Source: Mortierella sp. BCC40632
Taxonomy: Eukaryota > Mortierellomycota > Mortierellomycetes > Mortierellales > Mortierellaceae
DNA length: 64,000 bases
NCBI GenBank assembly: GCA_011634665.1
Contig: WAEK01000010.1
Location: forward strand, 1,496,001-1,560,000
Direction of reading: 5' to 3'
In this document: piece after piece, positions 46,964 through 58,509 of the stretch
Layout of the letters: every line of letters begins with the position of its first letter
Numbering within the stretch: position 1 is the stretch's first letter
Made by a program: the position numbers and the translations under genes
Notes under the pieces: generated by a model
Told to the model about the DNA's origin: nothing
Database searches by the model: none
What the model saw: the letters and a program-made list of their open reading frames with translations, nothing else

Positions 46964-47276
46964 ATTTTTTTTCTCCCCAAAGACACCCCTCTTCTCTCTC
47001 TCCCCACCTCCCCACCCCTTTCGCTTATGCATTCTTTCTCTCTCCTTCTTTTCTTCACTGCAAATCATTGGCTCCGTCTGACCAAATCCCCTCATTCTCC
47101 TCATTCTCCTAACACCTCCTTCAGCTCTCGAGAATGATAGATGCCGGAGAATATCCTTGGTCTGTATTTGTAAACTACGAGATGAACTGCCAACAGATAA
47201 TACATAGAGTGAAGAAAGTAAAAGAACGACTTGAAGAAGCAAGGACTCGGATCATAGCATCCGACTAGATACTTTT
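46297..47276. promoter_or_regulatory. Region upstream of the tetraspanin-like gene, 3' of the mannosyltransferase
   Basis: 980 bases with purine-rich GAGA blocks (46590-46740), a (GT)n run (46745-46775) and a (CT)n run (46930-46962). No coding region is convincing, though a missing first exon of the tetraspanin-like gene could lie here. A minus-strand ATG at about 47257 starts a short hydrophobic peptide but lacks a usable donor site. Confidence 0.4.
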
Positions 47277-49419
47277 TTAGATATTTGCCCAGTCGCGATC
47301 CTTTGGATCTACGGTCCGTCCTCCGTTGAATGCATTACCATCTTCTCTACCAATCTTGTCAATGCGCTGAAAAGATTTGATAAGCTCCCTCTGTGATTCG
47401 TCAAGTTTCCCAGCAGTATAGCCGTACAAACAACTCTCGTCAAAGATCCAGGTTGGATCAGCCTCAACATTGCCCAATTCTGCCAGTGACTTGATGCCCT
47501 TTTCCCTCAACAGGGTTTTGGTCTGTTCCTCACCAATGACAACCCACTCCTTATTCTTTTGATGTCCTCCACCAGACATCCAGAACCCAAAGTCCAAGTC
47601 TCGGTGATTGCCCGAGTTCTTGTTTCGCATCAATCCACCGTTCCACCAAAAAGGCTGCCCTTCATGATTGAGGTGCAATTGAGCTCCACAAACCGCGTCT
47701 GGGATGTTTTCAGCCTTGCCAATATCAGCCTTATTTGTCTCCGCGTTTCTCATTTCACCAATGACTCCTCCAAAGGTCTTCATAAACGCATAGGGTTCTT
47801 GCACCATCTCAAATCCAACCCAGAAGGTCTCCTTATCACCATAAAATTGCCTGTAGCTGTAGAGATCTCGCTCCCATTTGCTGTTCATCTTGCAAACAGC
47901 CAAGAGTCCATGGAACCGAGTCCGTTTGTTGATCGCCACAACTCCGGATTCTTGCTCGTGTGAAGAGGTACCTCGGAAGGCTCGAGAGGTTGGGGGATAA
48001 GTGGACATGATGGGCATGATAGACCGCATCCAATCTGGTCCCGACTTCCATCCTGGCCAGAGGGTTCGGTCATAGAAGAAGAGCGCGCCTGTGGCCTTGT
48101 ATCCCGGATCTTCAAAGACTTCGGCAGGGTCCTACCATTCCATATAGGAGAGATTAAGAATAGCGTAAACAAATGATGAGCGCTTTGGATCTTCCCCCTC
48201 CCCTTTTTTTTTTTCAAAGGCTCTACAACTTTTTTCTTTTTCTTTTGGCTTTGTTTTGTTTCGCAGTTCTTACCCGAATGAAAAATGCGTCAGAGTCGAT
48301 GAGAACGACCTCCTCAAAGCTGGAAGCCAACATAGCGAATGCCTTGATGGACCATCCACTCAACTGCAACCAGCTATTGTCCAGGATTGCTGTTATGTCG
48401 ATGACCTCGATATCGTTGGTCATCTGCTTCACATACATCTGTCTTGGTACAGATAGATCATTGCCACCCATATGAAAGACTTGAATCGGTAATGTCGGCT
48501 GCAACTTGCGAAGAGCCTGAATCGAGCTGATGAGAAACTCGAATTGACCATTGCCTGCACAAAAGACAAATCCTCGGCCTCTGTAACTGTCATACAGAGG
48601 GAAGGAAGAACGATGATGGAGATAAAGCCAAGGATAAAGTCGTTTCTCCAAACGTATAAAGAAATCCACCTCAGGATTCCGACGTGACAACTCTATCAAC
48701 AATTGCTCACGTTCTTCTCCAGACCTTGCACCCGTCGTAGCAGCAGCTTGTTGGTAAAGTTGGTAGACATGGTCCCAAAGTGATTTCATAAGTCGTTCGG
48801 ATCGACTTATTTGTTCAAAGTCAAGCCTATTGGCATCGGTCAAGGTCTCGTGATTGTTGTATTCAGGCTTGAGAAACTCACTCATGAGTGTGAACCCCGT
48901 CACTGTGTTCAAGTTTGCAGTGTCGGCTGCAGTCCATGGAGGAATATAGCGTGGAACTGCAATGTCATGAGTGTCCTTGAGTTCCTCGGGGAACTTTTTT
49001 TTTTATAAAAAAAAAAAATGAGAGTCGCGTATTAAACTGGTCAGAAACCACGATTGGACTGCACGGAAGAGTCATAGGCGAATATAAACAAAACAAAAAA
49101 AAGCATTCCTTTCTCTCTCTTTCATCCAACACCTGAAGAGACGCTTTACCTGGAAAGAATAGATTTTATCTGGTACTTCAACCACGCTCAGGGGTGGTGG
49201 GGCCATTGCATGTTGCTGGCTCAATTGGGGTATCGGTTGCGGCTGTAATTGTTGCTGTTGTTGATGTAGTCTATAGAATTCCTGCTGCTCGTGTTGAATC
49301 TGACGCTGGACGTGTGCATTGGAGATACTCCAATATCGCTGACAGATGGCGATCAGACCAATGTTGATGAGCACGGCAACGCTCAGTTTGAGGATAGGTG
49401 ACCGAGAGATTGTATACAT
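47277..49419 (-). CDS. MNN1-family alpha-1,3-mannosyltransferase (GT71)
   Basis: Golgi type II membrane enzyme that adds terminal alpha-1,3-mannose to protein glycans. Exons 49150-49419, 48274-48993 and 47277-48131, all phase zero, give 614 residues. A short cytosolic tail is followed by a signal anchor (SPILKLSVAVLINIGLIAIC), then a Gln-rich stem (HQQQQQLQPQPIPQ). The catalytic part contains RGRGFVFCAGNGQFEFLISS, a typical GT71 opening, and VVLIDSDAFFIRDPAEVFED with the DSD metal-binding motif. YDRTLWPGWKSGPDW, SSHEQESGVVAINK and QLHLNHEGQPFWWNGGLMRN follow. The anchor, stem and catalytic order is complete. The acceptor in the run of A before 48993 is AAAG, slightly atypical but the only one keeping frame. 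Exact linkage and acceptor glycan cannot be read from sequence. Confidence 0.9.
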
Positions 49420-49887
49420 CCCTGCTGGCTTTCTGTTTGATTATGTTATACTCGGATATAGAATTTCCCCAATGTTGAACAAGAGTGAGAGGAGAGTAGT
49501 GATGGAGAGCGGTGGAAGAGGAGAAAGAAAGAAAGAGAGAGAGGGAGGGAGAGAGAGAGAAAGAAGGCGATAGAGAAGGATCCAGCGAAAAAAAAAGTTT
49601 TGTAAAAGGCAGAGAGGAGAGGGAATGTGTGTGGACCAAGGCAAAGTTGAAAGGAAGACATTACTCTTCCGTAGTGGCGGAAACCTAGTGTGCCGCTTGC
49701 CACAAGCGAAAGGCGATGTTGGCTAATTTGACCCCCCTAATCACCCTGGCGGGAGGAATGGAATATCGACAGACACGAATTCATCATGAAAACAAGGAGA
49801 GAGAGAGAGAGAGAGAGAGAGAAAGTCCTCTACCCTTTTTTTTTACTATACACTTGCTAGGCTGAAGGAAAGGGGGGAAAGCCACCT
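49420..49887. promoter_or_regulatory. Mannosyltransferase upstream region and CASTOR-like 3' flank
   Basis: 468 bases with GA-rich stretches (49520-49570, 49797-49822). No gene is seen. The side near 49419 should be the mannosyltransferase promoter. Confidence 0.4.
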
Positions 49888-51082
49888 CTATTCACTGGTA
49901 TCGTTCACATTTTTGCCTACACCCCTTGACTCGAGACTCAGAATCCTCTCCGCATCAGAAAGACAGTGTTCGGCGACAAGAATGTTGGCCGATGTGAAGG
50001 TACTCAGATAGAGTAGATCTATCCCCGCCTCGGTCAGGGGCCTTGCCACGGAGTGAATGATACCATGCCGTTCTGGTAAAAGCAAGAGATCGCATCATGA
50101 GTTAGTCATTACGTTTCTTTCTTTCTTTTTACATTGCATGCTGAAAAGGATCCTAAACATGATGCACCTACCTAGTCCAAATCGATGAAGGTCCAACTGA
50201 ATAAGTCGAAGCGGACATGTGTCCATGTCCATGAACAACTCGTGTTCCTGGAACTCTTCTAGGATATAAGTATCGGTAATCATCGACACACAGTCCGATG
50301 TCGCTGTGAACGAAAAGAACCGTGGGGCATCGTGAGCAGGCCTAGTAGCATTAGTAAAAGAAAAGGAAGAAAATACACAGTAATGTTTAGCCATCAAGGC
50401 ACCTGACATGTCTAGTCCCGGATTACGCGTCTAACATGACTATTTGAGGAAACAAATAGTAAACAGAGAACTCGCATACCCTCGCCCTTGATCAACGGCA
50501 TTATCCTTGACACGGTCACCGTAGAACAAGATTTTGACGACCTTTAGAATCCAGGGCTGACCATCCTCAAGCTCTGTATTCAACCCCACACATCTTAGCA
50601 AATTTTGGGGCAACGTTCTGCTGGCACGATCCCGAAGTTCAAACGCCGTCGCCGTCGTAGGTGAGCTTCCTGTAGGTTGCATATCCTCGTCAGCTGCCTC
50701 AACGAATTGTCCATCTTCCCTCAAGGATCCAAGTTTAGATTTGGGAAGGATATGGACAGGACTGATCCGGATACGGTTCGAATCCTCCTCGTCTATTGAG
50801 AGGGGTACTTTCGCCTCAATGACATCGTCCATGACCACTGATCCCGGTGGCGTGACAAGAGAGTCGGTCGGATCTTGTTTCTCTTCTTCAATCGTTGTAA
50901 AGCCTTGTTTGTTTATAGTGAGTCGATCTGGTAAAGGAGAGTTTGGTGTGGTGCTGATGAGATCCTCATCCAATCCAGCTTGGAGTCCATGGTGGGCCAG
51001 TTTGGAAAAGACTATTGGGAGTAAATGCTCCTGAACCTAATTGAATCGCCCGGAAGTGCGCGTTAGTAAAGAATGAAAAAAA

Positions 51083-51113
<31 letters not shown>

Positions 51114-51248
51114 AAGGGTGGAAGAAGGAGCATAGTCATGTCGAGAGCAAAGGGATGTCCTACAAAGAGAAGGTCCGTCTGGTATGTGCTCATGTAAAAG
51201 ATCGAGACTAGGGGGTGAATGACAAAGACACAAACAGTAGGTGAGAAC

Positions 51249-51279
<31 letters not shown>

Positions 51280-52765
51280 CCAGCCAAAAGACAAACTCTG
51301 TACTTCGCCACTACGACTCCCTCTCCCCTCTCCTCCCCTTCCCTTTCCTTTCACCTCCCCTTCCCTTTCCTTTCAAACACATGGGCCTGGCGGGAAAGAG
51401 CAGGAGATGGATAAGAAGCCATCTCGGCAGTCATGGTTTTTTTTTCTGCCAATCTCAAGCACGTGGATGGGATCTCGGAAGGAAAAGTGGGTATCCCGCC
51501 CGTTGTTATCAGTAGCCAATAACCTGGTTCTCGGTTTGTTTCTTGGGCATCCCCCGATTTGTCCGCGTACTCTGCTCACCCTCCCTTCGCCCCCTTCCAC
51601 TCCATGTCAGTGAAATGGCACTGTCCTTGTCCACGGAAATACTCCTGCATCCCTCTCTCTCTTTCTCTCTCTCTGACCTTCTCCATTCACCCATGCTGTA
51701 TCTCCTGTAACTTCTGGTCGTGTCATCTGCCTCCTTGTCCTTTTTTTTTTTTTTTTTTTTTTTCTTTGCTCTTGTCCATGTCCCCGAGCCTTTGCTCAGC
51801 CTGCAGTGCTGCGCTCATGCCGCAGGACCTTTGATTAGGCAAAAAGGAAGCACATACCTCCTGCTCTGGCCAGCGGTTCGACCATCATACATATCCTGGA
51901 AGAGTTGAACGAATCATCTGGAGTCATGCCCAAGGTATGAAAAGAAAAGAAAAGAAAAAAAGGGAACACAAAAAAAGTTAATGTCGATGCTGCTTTGCTT
52001 TGATTGATTGGTCCTCTTTTCCTCTTTCCTGAACGCTTGTCCCCCCTTATGCAAAGAGAAAACTGATAAGGATGAGGATGAGGGGATAACAAAGGAGTGA
52101 GGCGATAGTGAGACCGTAGAGCGGTTTCTTTTTTTTTTCTCTTACCGTTGTCGACCTGAAGGGCGCGGTACACATGAGGAGAAATCTCCAGCCCTGGACA
52201 AAGCGACTTTGTAAAGTCCCTGGAGATTGCCTCGGCATCACCAAAGATTGATATCTCGAGCGAATTATCAATGTATGAGAAGAGTGGCTCATCTTGGTTC
52301 TTTCTATTGGAACGACTACAAACAACAATGGGATAGACAACTTAGATTTAGAAGCCCAAGAAGTCTGGGGAGAAAATGAAAGAAAGAAAGAAAAAAAGTA
52401 GAAGAAGTAGTAGTAGATGGAGAAAGGAGGAAGGAGGAAGAGGAGAAGGAGTGGCACGAATAGAGTGATCCTCTTCCTTCTTTTTTTGGGGGGTGTCATT
52501 CTCAAAAAATGGTTGCACGCAGAAGTGACGCAGTGCCGATTGCACTAAGCGAAAAGAGAGAGAGAGAGAGAGAAAACGTACTAGTGCAGCGTTGTCGTAC
52601 ATCCGTGCATTGGAGAGTGTTCGCCTGTGAAGAAGGAGAGGGAGGAAGCCGTTACCTGTACTCTCGGAACAGGATGTGCTTGAGGATAGCATGGCTGCAC
52701 CGCTCCAACTCCTCGCGCGGGAACCGCAGCAGGCAGAGTCTATCGGGTAGTAGTGATACAGTCAT
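49888..52765 (-). CDS. CASTOR-like ACT-domain protein (putative arginine/amino-acid sensor)
   Basis: Related to animal CASTOR1/2 (GATSL), which bind arginine and release inhibition of GATOR2 upstream of TORC1. Exons: 52656-52765, 52146-52315, 51858-51917, 51164-51207, 50480-51036, 50172-50341 and 49888-50072; 431 residues. The first half ends with ICMMVEPLARAGVSIFYMST and YQTDLLFVQEHLLPIVFSKL, parallel to the CASTOR segment that ends in STYQTDFILV. The second half repeats the pattern: PRFFSFTATSDCVSMITDT, GIIHSVARPLTEAGIDLLYL and STFTSANILVAEHCLSDAER. This is the four-ACT, two-fold pseudo-repeat of CASTOR. A disordered, acidic and Ser/Thr/Pro-rich insert of about 110 residues sits between the halves, a candidate for phosphorylation. 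Whether it binds arginine is unknown; yeasts generally lack a recognised CASTOR. Confidence 0.82.
51079..51114 (+). repeat. (AAAT)n array in a CASTOR-like intron
   Basis: About nine AAAT units lie inside the intron 51037-51163. On the sense strand it is TTTA repeats ahead of the 3' splice site. A similar but shorter AAAT array occurs in a TUP1 intron at 39210-39235. Confidence 0.85.
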
Positions 52766-53183
52766 CCACTGTCTCTTGGTGGTTTCTTGTTGTTGATGTT
52801 GTAAATAAAAATAATAGCAAAGGCCGGGTAAAAACTGGTGTGAAGAAACAGAGAACGAGGGTGGCGAGGCACAGGTGGAAATAGGAGCGGGAAAGCGAGA
52901 GAGAGTGAGAGAGAGAAAGGGAGAGTTTATGTGTGGAGGTGTGCGTATGTATGTAGCGGGGACAAGGCAGGAGTGTGTGGACAATGACGAGAGCAAAAGG
53001 TGGAAGAGCAAAGATGAGTAATAACAAAGAGGAGAAGAAGAAACAAAAAAAGTTCAATGTTTGGGAGAAGCACGTTTTTTTTTTCCTTCTTATGGGCCAT
53101 TACCCTACAATCTCACATGAGCTTTTTTTATTCACCTCTCCCATCCAGTGAATGGGTCCGCATAGAAAAAATTGTCGCGTGTC
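52766..53183. promoter_or_regulatory. CASTOR-like upstream region and dehydrogenase 3' flank
   Basis: 418 bases, purine-rich on the + strand (52890-52925), no gene seen. The side near 52765 should hold the CASTOR-like promoter. Confidence 0.4.
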
Positions 53184-55548
53184 CTACAGTCTCGATTCTC
53201 CATAAGAGTACCCAGCGCTGGCACCATCCTTAGCGGCAGCAGCTTTGCGTGCATCCACCAATCCAAACAACATCATCTTGTCCTGCTCATAGCGTTCATC
53301 GCTTCCCAAAGACTGGATCAGATAGTCAACCCGGAGGTCAAGACCCTCGCACCATCTCTGGGCAGTGATTCTATCCACATTCGCAGCGTTGACAGAGGCC
53401 GAATCCGATGGGTTAGCCTTGGCACTCGACCATGCAGCATGCTGACAGAGCAAAGCTCCTGCAAAAATATCCGCCATAGCCAGTGTCAGGCCACGAGCCG
53501 AGGCTTCAAGAGTCTTGCGACCGTCCAACGTCGCATATGCCGTGAAACGGATCGCAACCAAAACCAGGCACTGCTCCAGACTCTTGGCCGACTTTTCCCA
53601 CTGGCTCTGGCTCCTCAATGGTGCCATGATATCCCGGATAGTCTGTAGGATAGGATAGAATGATAATACACTCGTTAGACTCAAGCCACTCAACCAGACC
53701 AGACGGGATAAAATGGTAAAAAACTCACGTTCGAATAAAGTTCCAGAGCGCTTCCGCCAGTTTCCGCCATCACACGGAGGACGTCGAGCGAAAGAACATT
53801 CGAGGTGCCTTCCCAGATCGTGTTGACAAGGACGTCACGCATAGCACGGCCCAATCCAGTCTCCTCCATGTAGCCTTGACCTCCAAAAGCCTCCATAGCC
53901 TCCTGGGACATTGCGAATGCATTCTTGGCGCTCCACACCTTAAGGATAGGAGTCAAGAAACGGAACAGGGGAATGTCATGGTCCTTTAACTCTGGCAGGT
54001 TGTTATCCAATGTCTCGATTCTGCCCAACATGGCAATACAGTAGAACGTGAACTGACATGTGGCGCGGTACTGCATTTCCATGTTGGCAAGTGTAGCCAG
54101 ATGCAGTGGCTGGTCCTTCAACATGGCTCCAAAGACCTCACGACGACGCGCATACTCCTTGACGCCAATCACGAACCGTTGCATTGCAGCAGTGCATCCG
54201 AGGCCACAATAGATTCGAGTAATGTTCAGAATAGCCGAGATGTTCTTTACGCCTCGGTAAGGCTTGCCGACCTGTTGAGCTACCATCCTGTCCAGCTCCA
54301 ATTCTGCCGTGGGCAGCGCCTTTGTTCCGACCTTGTCTTTCAAACGATGGATACGCACGCCATTGAGCTTTCCGCTGTCATCGCGGACGCGGGCCAAATA
54401 GAGGGAGAGACCCCTGCTACCAGACTTCATGGCTTCAGGAGCAGCGGAGGGATTAGGATCGTGAGTACGAGCAAGGAGCATGGTTACGTCCGCATCGGTT
54501 GCACTCGAGAACCACTTAAATCCAGAGATGGACCATGCTTGGAGCTCCTCATTCCAAACCGCTTGAGTCTCTGTGCGGCCAACATCGCTTCCTCCGGGGC
54601 GCTCTGTCATCCATTGACCGCTGGTATAGAACAACTTGGGATCACGGCTAGTAAGACGCGAGTAGACTTGGTCCTTCATCTCCTGAGTACCGTGGAGCTC
54701 AATGACACGAGCACAGCCATCGGTCATAGCGATTGGGCAACTATAGAGCCCTGCGCCTCCGGTCCAGAGAATGGACTTGGCCATCTGATAAATACGCGAG
54801 TACTGGCCGTACTTGCGTTCATAACCAATGGCTACGATACCCTCACGTGCAGCGATCTCCTTTTGTTTCTTCCAGGCCTCGGTCACCAAGAGCTCGTCAA
54901 CGCGTCTAATTGGGGTTCATTCTGTCAGACAGGGAAGATACAAGGTTTTGGACGGACCTTGCATTACAGATTGGTTGTCTAGACAGTGGTCAATTACCTG
55001 CACCATGAATCGTATTGTCGGAGGCGTGGCTGGTCATCCTCCATCCTGTCCACCAGCTCTGCACCCTCTGCAGAAAAAAAAAAAGAAAAAAAAAAGAGTA
55101 GCAGGACCTCAAAGGTAAGTTTAACAGGCAGAGAAAGAGAGACATGTGCAAGCGAGCCTGGGGACATCACATGTCACAGAGCCAATGCCTGAGTGTGGGA
55201 ACAAGGGGTGCGGGGAAGGAGGAAGAGCTTACCAGTGATGGACCATTCGGCAATATGTACAAGGTCCCTGGAACGAAGAAGAAGAAGAAGGGGTGTGGAT
55301 GAAAGTGTGGATAGTTGGAGAAGGAAGATAGAAAGAGAGAAAGTTAATAGGTTGGTCTGGTGACACTTTGTCGAGATCGGGTGGGCATGCTCGGGTGGGC
55401 AAAAGAGAACATACGGAGTGATTTCCTTGAGAACATCTTCAGGTAGGAGACGCTCCAGAACAGAGACCATCACTGTGTCTTCAAGATACACGTTCTGCGC
55501 CTGGGGAACATCTTGCTTAAACCCCACATCAGCAGAGGCAAAAACCAT
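53184..55548 (-). CDS. AidB-type acyl-CoA dehydrogenase with peroxisomal signal
   Basis: FAD enzyme of the acyl-CoA dehydrogenase superfamily, AidB branch. Exons 55415-55548, 55233-55267, 54998-55067, 53729-54905 and 53184-53642 sum to 625 codons (624 residues). SGQWMTERPGGSDVGRTET and ISGFKWFSSATDADVTMLLA form the flavin-binding middle domain. SQEAMEAFGGQGYMEETGL and VLVNTIWEGTSNVLSLDVL are the AidB-type C-terminal signatures. An extra helical domain follows and ends GYSYGESRL. The terminal Ser-Arg-Leu is a type-1 peroxisomal targeting signal, so a peroxisomal beta-oxidation-like role is favoured over the DNA-alkylation role of bacterial AidB. The substrate is unknown. A small unknown gene lies divergently 494 bases away. 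Confidence 0.92.
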
Positions 55549-56042
55549 GGTAAGCAGCTTTGAGTTTGGATAGTGAGTTGTGTGTGAAGTGACAGTCTCT
55601 TTGGAGAGCAGAGTGTTTAGGGGGGATGTGGAGAGAGAAAGAGAGAGAGGAGAAAGAGAGTTATAGAGAAAGAAAGAAAGAAAGAAAGAAAGAAAGGAGC
55701 ACAAGCAAAGGGTGAGGAGAGAAGAAAAGAAAGAAGAGAGCAAAAAGAATATTGAACTGATGAAATGGAGCAATGGGAATGCTTCTCGACAAAAGTCTGC
55801 ATTCCCTCTCTTTCTGCCCAATAGACCGTCTGTCCGAGCCGACACTGGAGTTGGAGCCCTACTGGCCTGCCTGTCTCTCTGTCTCTCTCCACAAAACGTG
55901 GGGTGTATGTGGTGTATACCCGAGAACAGAAGCGCATTCTCCACCATCACACGTGACATCCGGGGGGAGTTGCCATCACACCCAGCCTCCGAGCACCCCC
56001 TTTCATGCTCCTTCTCCTCCACCTTTTACTCACATCAGGAAC
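55549..56042. promoter_or_regulatory. Divergent promoter between the acyl-CoA dehydrogenase and the small unknown gene
   Basis: 494 bases between start codons. It holds an (AAAG)n tract (55668-55695), GA-rich sequence and balanced sequence closer to the + gene. Co-regulation of the two genes is possible but not shown. Confidence 0.45.
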
Positions 56043-56577
56043 ATGGACAATCCTAATCAGGCCCCAAGAGATCCATACACCCCTGTCTCTGACGAGGCTC
56101 GACGCATCCTCGAGGAAAAGTACAAGCGTCGTAGCTTAGCTCCAGAAGCACTTCAAATCCGCCCGGCTCTACGAAAACTGCACATTGCCACCTTGGCTCT
56201 TGCCTTTGGTATGAGATCTCGAAACGCAGAGTTGAAATCCGACTCAAGATGTCGAGTTTGGTGCTCGGAACCTGCATCCAGGAGTAGAGGAGACTAAAGA
56301 TTTTGCCTTATATCGATTAGGACTGACGGGATACTTTACTCTCTATGCCGATTTTGGAGACAGGGAAACATGCTTTTCACCGGTAATAGCTTAGTGCCAC
56401 TCAGCAGCTAGAATGAAGCCTTTGGAACCGCTGCGACTTTGATTTACTGACGATCTAGAATCTGCTATGCCCTTTGTAAAATTGTAGGTCCGTAGGTACT
56501 ACCGACGCAAGGTTGATGAGTTCTGGTCACTAAGCGAGGAAGAAAAGCAACAGCTCCGAGAACAGGGTCGCCTCTAA
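56043..56577 (+). CDS. Small unknown protein, 129 residues
   Basis: Exons 56043-56208, 56249-56382 and 56488-56577 form a consistent 130-codon reading frame; the first intron would be only about 40 bases, the shortest in the window. The protein starts MDNPNQAPRDPYTPVSDEAR, then LRKLHIATLALAFG, a hydrophobic stretch possibly spanning a membrane. Next come LYRLGLTGYFTLYADFGD, RRYYRRKVDEFWSLSEEEK and a C-terminus QGRL. I do not recognise a family. Two moderately hydrophobic segments flanked by basic residues suggest a small mitochondrial or membrane protein, but this is a guess. Support comes from the coherent frame across two introns and the divergent arrangement with the dehydrogenase. Confidence 0.6.
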
Positions 56578-58463
56578 ACCCATGGATCACCGTTGAAAGT
56601 TCCTCTGCCACTACTTTGTTCACTCTTTACCAGCTCGAGTTACGTGTTGCTAGAGTCACCACGCTTCAGTCATTTTGCTTCCACCAGACTGGATCGCCTC
56701 ACGTCTACAGTAATGTAACGGGTGCAACACCTGATCTTCCTGCAAGGAAGACGATGCCATACTATCATAGATCACATTTGTACCATAATACAGTTTGCCT
56801 TATCCTTGGAACCTCTGTAGTGTCACAAATGGATACATTCGTCCAACATACAACATTAGAGTCTTTCTGGATCTAATCTGGCGGTTCATGGAGACCAGAG
56901 AGTATCGGACACTCCCAAATATCAATAGCAATTGGGACGGGACATTCTCTCTTGACAGTCCTGTGTCTGGATCGTCTCCGAAAGTCTGGATGGCGGTTCA
57001 GAGACAGGCTCTTTTGAGGTCCAGTAGCTCTTTTTTTCCCAATTGTAAGGATTGCCACGATTAAGGAGTTCCTATCTGTTGTAGTGGTTGATGTGTTCGC
57101 CAAAGTCTTTTTTTTTTCGTGGGCCCCATGGGTTCCGGTCGGTCAACATCAATTCAGAGCCAGCTCGAAGTGCCAATTGCCCCTTAACGAAGAGAGAAAC
57201 TGCCCTACTTATAAATCTCTCTTGTTTTGGTTCGAAAATTTTTTTTCCTCTCCCTTTTGCATCCACCTCTTCCCCCCTCGCCCTTTTTTTTTACCACCAC
57301 ATCCTCCCCTTCCCTTCACCATGTCCCCCTGCAGGTAACAACAAAAGCTTGTCAACCACTGTACTATAGGTATGTAAATGCCCTTCTCCTCCTTTCCTTC
57401 CTTCCCTCTTACCCCTACTCTTTTTGCTGTATGGATGATGTTTTCAAAACAACGAATTTCTTCACCTGAAAGACCGTGTAGAACCAACCTTGACAGAGCT
57501 TTTTAACCCTGACTCATACAACAAAAAAGCAATCCCTTTCCCTCCTTCACCCTCACATCCAAACCAACGATTGAACCATGGCAAAGGATACTGACTGTTG
57601 CTTTCATCCTGTCTTTATCCTAGATGATACCCTGTTAAACAAGAATAAACCATATTTGCTGGACAAAAAAAAGAAAGAAAGAAAAAGAAAAAGATGTCTC
57701 TGGGGTTTGGGAGAGGAGGATTAGGGTAGATTGTTGTGCTCTTTGTTTTATTTTCAATCCGAAAGAGAGATTCGGTCCAATGGATTCAAAATGATGTTTC
57801 TTTACTATTTTTCTGGTACCTCTTATCTTAACGGCGTCCCCGTCGAGGCTTCGGTCTCTTCCGCGATGTTCGTAATGGTCACAACCTTGACTTGCTGATT
57901 GAATCCATTGCCGACTCTTTTTCTTTTTTCTTTTTTTTTTTTTTTTTTTTGGGCTTGATTTTTCTTTTTCAAAAAAAAAAAAAAAAAAATAGAAAACAAA
58001 GAAAAAAAAAACACGCGAGTGTGGAATAAAGAATACCTTATCACGAAGCCCCCGATCTTAAAAAGCCAATGCTATGTGTAGAGAGCACGAGTATCAATTG
58101 TCCGCGTGTTTTTTTTTCGCAGTTGTTTGTCAAAGGGACATGCAGAGCTACTAGAAGAGAGGAGCGTGGCTCTCAGGCAGCAGCAACGACAGCATCATCA
58201 TCTGGCTCACCAGCGTTGGTCTAATTATACACTGAATGAAAGACACTGAATACTCCTCTAGCTGGGTTGGGTTTTTTGCTGCTGCTGGACAGTCAGAATG
58301 CTAGAGCAGACTATGGTTCAAGTTGGATGGGGCTACATTGTTGGAGCCAAAGCTGGCCTACTCTAGATTAGGCTGCCTGTCTGCACGGTCGGGCAGGGCG
58401 AGTTTGTAAACACCTGCTCTCTCATGATGGCGCCGGGGCCGTAGAGAGCAAATGTTTGCGTGC

Positions 58464-58509
<46 letters not shown>

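Noticed and set aside
47180..47257. Short hydrophobic minus-strand peptide that could be a missing TM1 exon of the tetraspanin-like gene
   Set aside because: No usable 5' splice site follows, and it overlaps the 3' flank of the mannosyltransferase.
50775..50786. Perfect tRNA B-box-like GGTTCGAATCC
   Set aside because: It lies inside a CASTOR-like coding exon, the T-stem does not pair and there is no A-box or tRNA fold around it.
57835..57930. Minus-strand frame VGNGFNQQVKVVTITNIAEE, looking like a terminal exon
   Set aside because: It is flanked by poly-A/poly-T, no upstream exon could be joined and it matches no family I recognise.
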